Of a stretch of DNA of 44,189 bases, positions 41,691 to 44,189 are shown one piece after another (the stretch's first letter is position 1; every line of letters begins with the position of its first letter). The stretch lies in contig NZ_QWGL01000026.1 of assembly GCF_003435375.1 (NCBI RefSeq), positions 1-44,189 on the forward strand, written 5' to 3'. The notes below the pieces were generated by a model, which searched no databases, was not told the DNA's origin, and saw nothing but the letters and a program-made list of their open reading frames with translations. The position numbers and the translations under genes were made by a program. The DNA comes from Clostridium sp. AM34-11AC (GTDB lineage: Bacteria; Bacillota; Clostridia; Lachnospirales; Lachnospiraceae).

Positions 41691-42362
41691 ATGACATACA
41701 GAGATATATTGAAGAAAGTTGATCATACACTGTTAAAACAGCCGTCCACCTGGGAACAGATCAGGGAGATCTGCGATGACGCGGTAAAATATGGAACCGC
41801 ATCCGTCTGCATCCCGCCGTCCTACGTAAAGCAGGCGGCAGAATATCTGGATGGGAAGATGCCCGTCTGTACCGTCATCGGATTCCCGAACGGGTACAAC
41901 ACGACGTCTGTGAAAGTCTTTGAGACGAAAGAGGCGTTAAAAGACGGAGCGGAAGAGGTTGACATGGTGATCAACATCGGCTGGGTCAGGATGGGACAGT
42001 ACGATAAGGTCCTGGCGGAGATCAATGCCTTAAAAGAGGCCTGCGGAGATCACATTTTAAAGGTCATCATCGAGACCTGCCTTCTCACGGATGAGGAGAA
42101 GATAAAGATGTGCGAGATCGTATCCGCCTCTGGAGCGGACTTTATCAAGACATCTACAGGATTTTCCGCCGCAGGAGCGACAAAGCCGGATGTGGCGCTC
42201 ATGAAGGCTCACATGGCCGCAGAAAAGAAGATCAAGGCGGCCGGCGGTATCGCAGACTTTTGCGACGCGGCGGAGTTTGTCCGCCTGGGGGCTGACCGCC
42301 TCGGAACAAGCAGACTTGTAGAACAGGCAAAGAAAGGGGTAGATTTAGATGCCGAAATATAA
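41691..42362 (+). CDS. deoC: Deoxyribose-phosphate aldolase
   Basis: DeoC splits 2-deoxyribose 5-phosphate into acetaldehyde and glyceraldehyde 3-phosphate. The 223-residue TIM-barrel protein has the Schiff-base lysine K153 in FIKTSTGF, the start [12 protein letters not shown], the [10 protein letters not shown] segment, and a second lysine in [12 protein letters not shown] follows AAAGGA by about 13 nt. It overlaps deoB by 14 nt, so the two are coupled. It works with deoB in the next step of the same pathway. Confidence 0.96.
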   Translation: MTYRDILKKVDHTLLKQPSTWEQIREICDDAVKYGTASVCIPPSYVKQAAEYLDGKMPVCTVIGFPNGYNTTSVKVFETKEALKDGAEEVDMVINIGWVRMGQYDKVLAEINALKEACGDHILKVIIETCLLTDEEKIKMCEIVSASGADFIKTSTGFSAAGATKPDVALMKAHMAAEKKIKAAGGIADFCDAAEFVRLGADRLGTSRLVEQAKKGVDLDAEI

Positions 42363-43542
42363 TCGGATCTTTACGATCGTAATTGATTCTCTCGGAACCG
42401 GGGCAATGCCGGATTCCGAAAAATTTGGTGATGTGGGCGTGGACACCCTGGGACACATCGCGGAACACATGAAGGGGTTTCATATCCCGAATCTCCAGAA
42501 GCTTGGAATCGCAAACTTAAGACCATTAAAGGGGGTTGCCCCGGTGGAAAAGCCGACGGGCCGCTTCACAAAGTTCTCCGAGGCCAGCAACGGCAAGGAC
42601 ACCATGACCGGACACTGGGAGATGATGGGGATCTACACGACGAAACCGTTCAAGACCTTCACAGATCACGGTTTCCCGGAGGAGCTGATCGACGAGCTGG
42701 AAAAACGCACCGGTCACAAAGTAATAGGAAATAAGAGCGCCAGCGGAACCGCGATCCTGGACGAACTGGGAGAGGAAGAGATCGCTACCGGTCACATGAT
42801 CGTGTACACATCTGCCGATTCCGTCCTTCAGATCTGCGGAAATGAGGAGACATTCGGACTTGACGAGCTGTACCGCTGCTGTGAGATCGCCAGGGAGATC
42901 ACGATGAAGGAAGAGTGGCGTGTGGGTCGCGTCATCGCGAGACCTTATGTCGGAAAGAAGAAAGGCGAATTTGTCCGCACCAGCAACCGCCACGATTATG
43001 CGTTAAAGCCGACAGGAACGACGGCGCTCGATATCTTAAAGGACAATGGATACGATGTGATCTCCGTCGGAAAGATCCGTGATATCTTCGACGGACAGGG
43101 CATCACGGAGGCATTCCGCTCCAAGAGCTCCGTCCACGGAATGGAACAGACCATCGAGATCTGCAAGGATAAGGATTTTAAGGGACTCTGCTTTGTGAAT
43201 CTCGTGGATTTCGATGCCCTGTGGGGCCACAGGAGAAATCCGGTGGGTTATGGGGAAGAACTGGAACGCTTTGATGTGAAGCTTGGAGAACTCCTTGAAA
43301 ACCTCCGGGAAGGTGATCTTTTGATGATAACGGCGGATCACGGAAATGATCCGACTTACACGGGAACAGACCATACGAGAGAAAAAGTTCCATTTATTGC
43401 CTATTCCCCATCTATGAAAGAGAAGGGAATGTTTGAGGAACAGAAGACCTTTGGTGTCATCGGCGCGACGGTGCTCGATAACTTCGGGCTTAAAAAAGCG
43501 GAGAATATGATCGGGGAGTCGATCTTAAAAGAATTAGAATGA
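42349..43542 (+). CDS. deoB: Phosphopentomutase
   Basis: DeoB converts (deoxy)ribose 1-phosphate to the 5-phosphate. The 397-residue alkaline-phosphatase-fold protein has metal and catalytic segments [17 protein letters not shown], the phospho-threonine region [45 protein letters not shown]. Length is typical (390-400). AAAGGGG precedes the ATG. Product feeds deoC. No nucleoside phosphorylase gene is in the window, although the pathway needs one. Confidence 0.96.
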   Translation: MPKYNRIFTIVIDSLGTGAMPDSEKFGDVGVDTLGHIAEHMKGFHIPNLQKLGIANLRPLKGVAPVEKPTGRFTKFSEASNGKDTMTGHWEMMGIYTTKPFKTFTDHGFPEELIDELEKRTGHKVIGNKSASGTAILDELGEEEIATGHMIVYTSADSVLQICGNEETFGLDELYRCCEIAREITMKEEWRVGRVIARPYVGKKKGEFVRTSNRHDYALKPTGTTALDILKDNGYDVISVGKIRDIFDGQGITEAFRSKSSVHGMEQTIEICKDKDFKGLCFVNLVDFDALWGHRRNPVGYGEELERFDVKLGELLENLREGDLLMITADHGNDPTYTGTDHTREKVPFIAYSPSMKEKGMFEEQKTFGVIGATVLDNFGLKKAENMIGESILKELE

Positions 43543-43602
43543 TCGGGATCTGCCTGAGATCTGCGTGGATCCGATAGTTTCGTGGAACAGGTAAAATAGA
43601 AT

Positions 43603-43656
43603 AAAAAAGGAAGATCCGCATCCCCGGTATCCGGGAAATGTAGATCTTCCTTTTAT
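43603..43656. terminator. Bidirectional terminator
   Basis: AAAAAAGGAAGATC pairs with GATCTTCCTTTTAT, with an inner CCCGG/CCGGG hairpin. It serves deoB on the plus strand and the small gene at 43678 on the minus strand. Confidence 0.85.
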
Positions 43657-43677
43657 GTTCAGACAGAAGTGCGAGAC

Positions 43678-43899
43678 TTATTCTGCGCCGAGTTTCGTTT
43701 TTACATCCTCGATGGACATGTTCTTCTCTTTTACGATCGCGTATAATTCAGCCATTTCTTTGGCCTCGATCTGTTTTTCAATGTCCTTTTTCTGAGTTCT
43801 TAATGCTTTTAATTTCTGCTCTGTCTCTTCGATAGAAGCAAGGACCTCATTTAAAAGATCCTGCGGAGCAACGTCAGTCTTCTTTCTTCCTCTTGGCAT
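43678..43899 (-). CDS. Small coiled-coil protein (73 aa)
   Basis: A 73-residue basic protein: N-terminal PRGRKKTDVAPQDL, a long helix with coiled-coil heptads (EETEQKLKALRTQKKDIEKQ), and a C-terminal helix (NMSIEDVKTKLGAE). The layout, coiled coil plus short C-terminal element, faintly recalls H-NS-like or scaffold proteins, but no family is recognised. AGGAGG precedes ATG by about 9 nt. It has its own promoter (43965-43993) and terminator. Confidence 0.75.
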   Translation of the reverse strand: MPRGRKKTDVAPQDLLNEVLASIEETEQKLKALRTQKKDIEKQIEAKEMAELYAIVKEKNMSIEDVKTKLGAE

Positions 43900-43964
43900 A
43901 ATTACAATCCCTCCTGTGCAGGTTCATATTATTGGAATCCGCGAATCGGATTCTTATACACTAT

Positions 43965-43993
43965 ACTATAAACAAGATGTATTGGGAATGCAA
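43965..43993 (-). promoter_or_regulatory. Promoter of small coiled-coil gene
   Basis: On the minus strand TTGCAT, 17-nt spacer, TATAGT, about 65 nt before the start. Confidence 0.6.
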
Positions 43994-44077
43994 GAGAAAA
44001 ATAGGAGATGTCAGTCTTTTTTTTAAATCGTGTAGATAGAACAGGAAAAATCCATTACAAAAAATTTCAAAAAACTG

Positions 44078-44106
44078 TTGACAATTTCGAAAAAATAGGT
44101 TAAACT
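44078..44106 (+). promoter_or_regulatory. Promoter of tRNA-Val
   Basis: TTGACA (44078-44083), 17-nt spacer, TAAACT (44101-44106), 43 nt before the tRNA. Confidence 0.75.
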
Positions 44107-44149
44107 GTCAAAGCAATCGTGCTTGACGGAAACGTCAGACAGAAGCAAT

Positions 44150-44189
44150 GGGGTCTTAGCTCAGCTGGGAGAGCATCTGCCTTACAAGC
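44150..44189 (+). tRNA. tRNA-Val (anticodon TAC), cut by window end
   Basis: The first 40 nt of a tRNA: acceptor strand GGGGTCT, D arm TAGCTCAGCTGGGAGAGC, anticodon stem TCTGC with loop CTTACAA, giving TAC. The 3' half lies beyond the window, where more tRNA genes may follow. Confidence 0.9.

Noticed and set aside
1..44189. CRISPR arrays, insertion sequences, prophage
   Set aside because: No regularly spaced short repeats, no transposase or integrase and no phage structural genes were seen.

Overview
The window reads as a chromosomal segment of an anaerobic Firmicute of the family Lachnospiraceae (Clostridium cluster XIVa). Supporting signs are moderate GC with strong AGGAGG-type ribosome sites, TTGACA-N17-TATAAT promoters, tRNA genes without an encoded CCA, several secreted proteins with choline/cell-wall-binding repeats, DUF1540 and YcxB-like proteins, and an infC-rpmI-rplT operon starting with ATT. 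No genus can be fixed from the sequence alone. Start codons were re-chosen from ribosome sites wherever the longest frame was not the best one.

Layout. 1-4.8 kb: small hypothetical genes, an AEC-family transporter, three small membrane proteins (two YcxB-like) and a double DUF1540 protein. 5.0-6.4 kb: infC-rpmI-rplT behind a strong promoter and an attenuator-like leader. 6.4-8.5 kb: a GC-rich imperfect palindrome of about 216 bp, a tRNA-Leu(CAG) on the minus strand, then a 609-bp unit carrying tRNA-Leu(AAG) repeated in tandem (two full units plus a partial third). 9-10.4 kb: a PLP aminotransferase and a small membrane protein. 10.7-11.8 kb: a cell-wall-binding protein. 11.9-16.6 kb: gntR-mcsA-mcsB-clpC, a protein quality-control operon headed by a GntR-type regulator where CtsR would be expected. 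16.7-19 kb: a conserved small protein, radA and tRNA-Trp. 19-22 kb: a condensation/acyltransferase-like membrane protein paired with an HSL-type hydrolase. 22-26.6 kb: a second cell-wall-binding protein, a subtilisin-like protease and an AGCS symporter.

26.8-33.9 kb is an envelope block: a divergent TetR regulator, a secreted repeat protein, an MMPL/RND-type exporter, an overlapping secreted helical protein, and another secreted protein with C-terminal wall-binding repeats. 33.9-36 kb: a minus-strand GHKL kinase / LytTR regulator pair. 36-40 kb: asnA, an Xaa-Pro aminopeptidase and a D-2-hydroxyacid dehydrogenase that overlaps it. 40.3-41 kb: a PAP2-type membrane phosphatase. 41.2-43.5 kb: cdd-deoC-deoB (pyrimidine nucleoside and deoxyribose salvage). 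The window ends with a small coiled-coil protein and the start of a tRNA-Val(TAC).

Most noteworthy: the CtsR-less Clp operon, whose McsB departs from the family at two active-site motifs; a dispersed structured intergenic repeat whose copies show compensatory changes; the tRNA-Leu(AAG) tandem array; mutually exclusive pairings in the infC leader; and the TetR/MMPL/secreted-helical-protein block.
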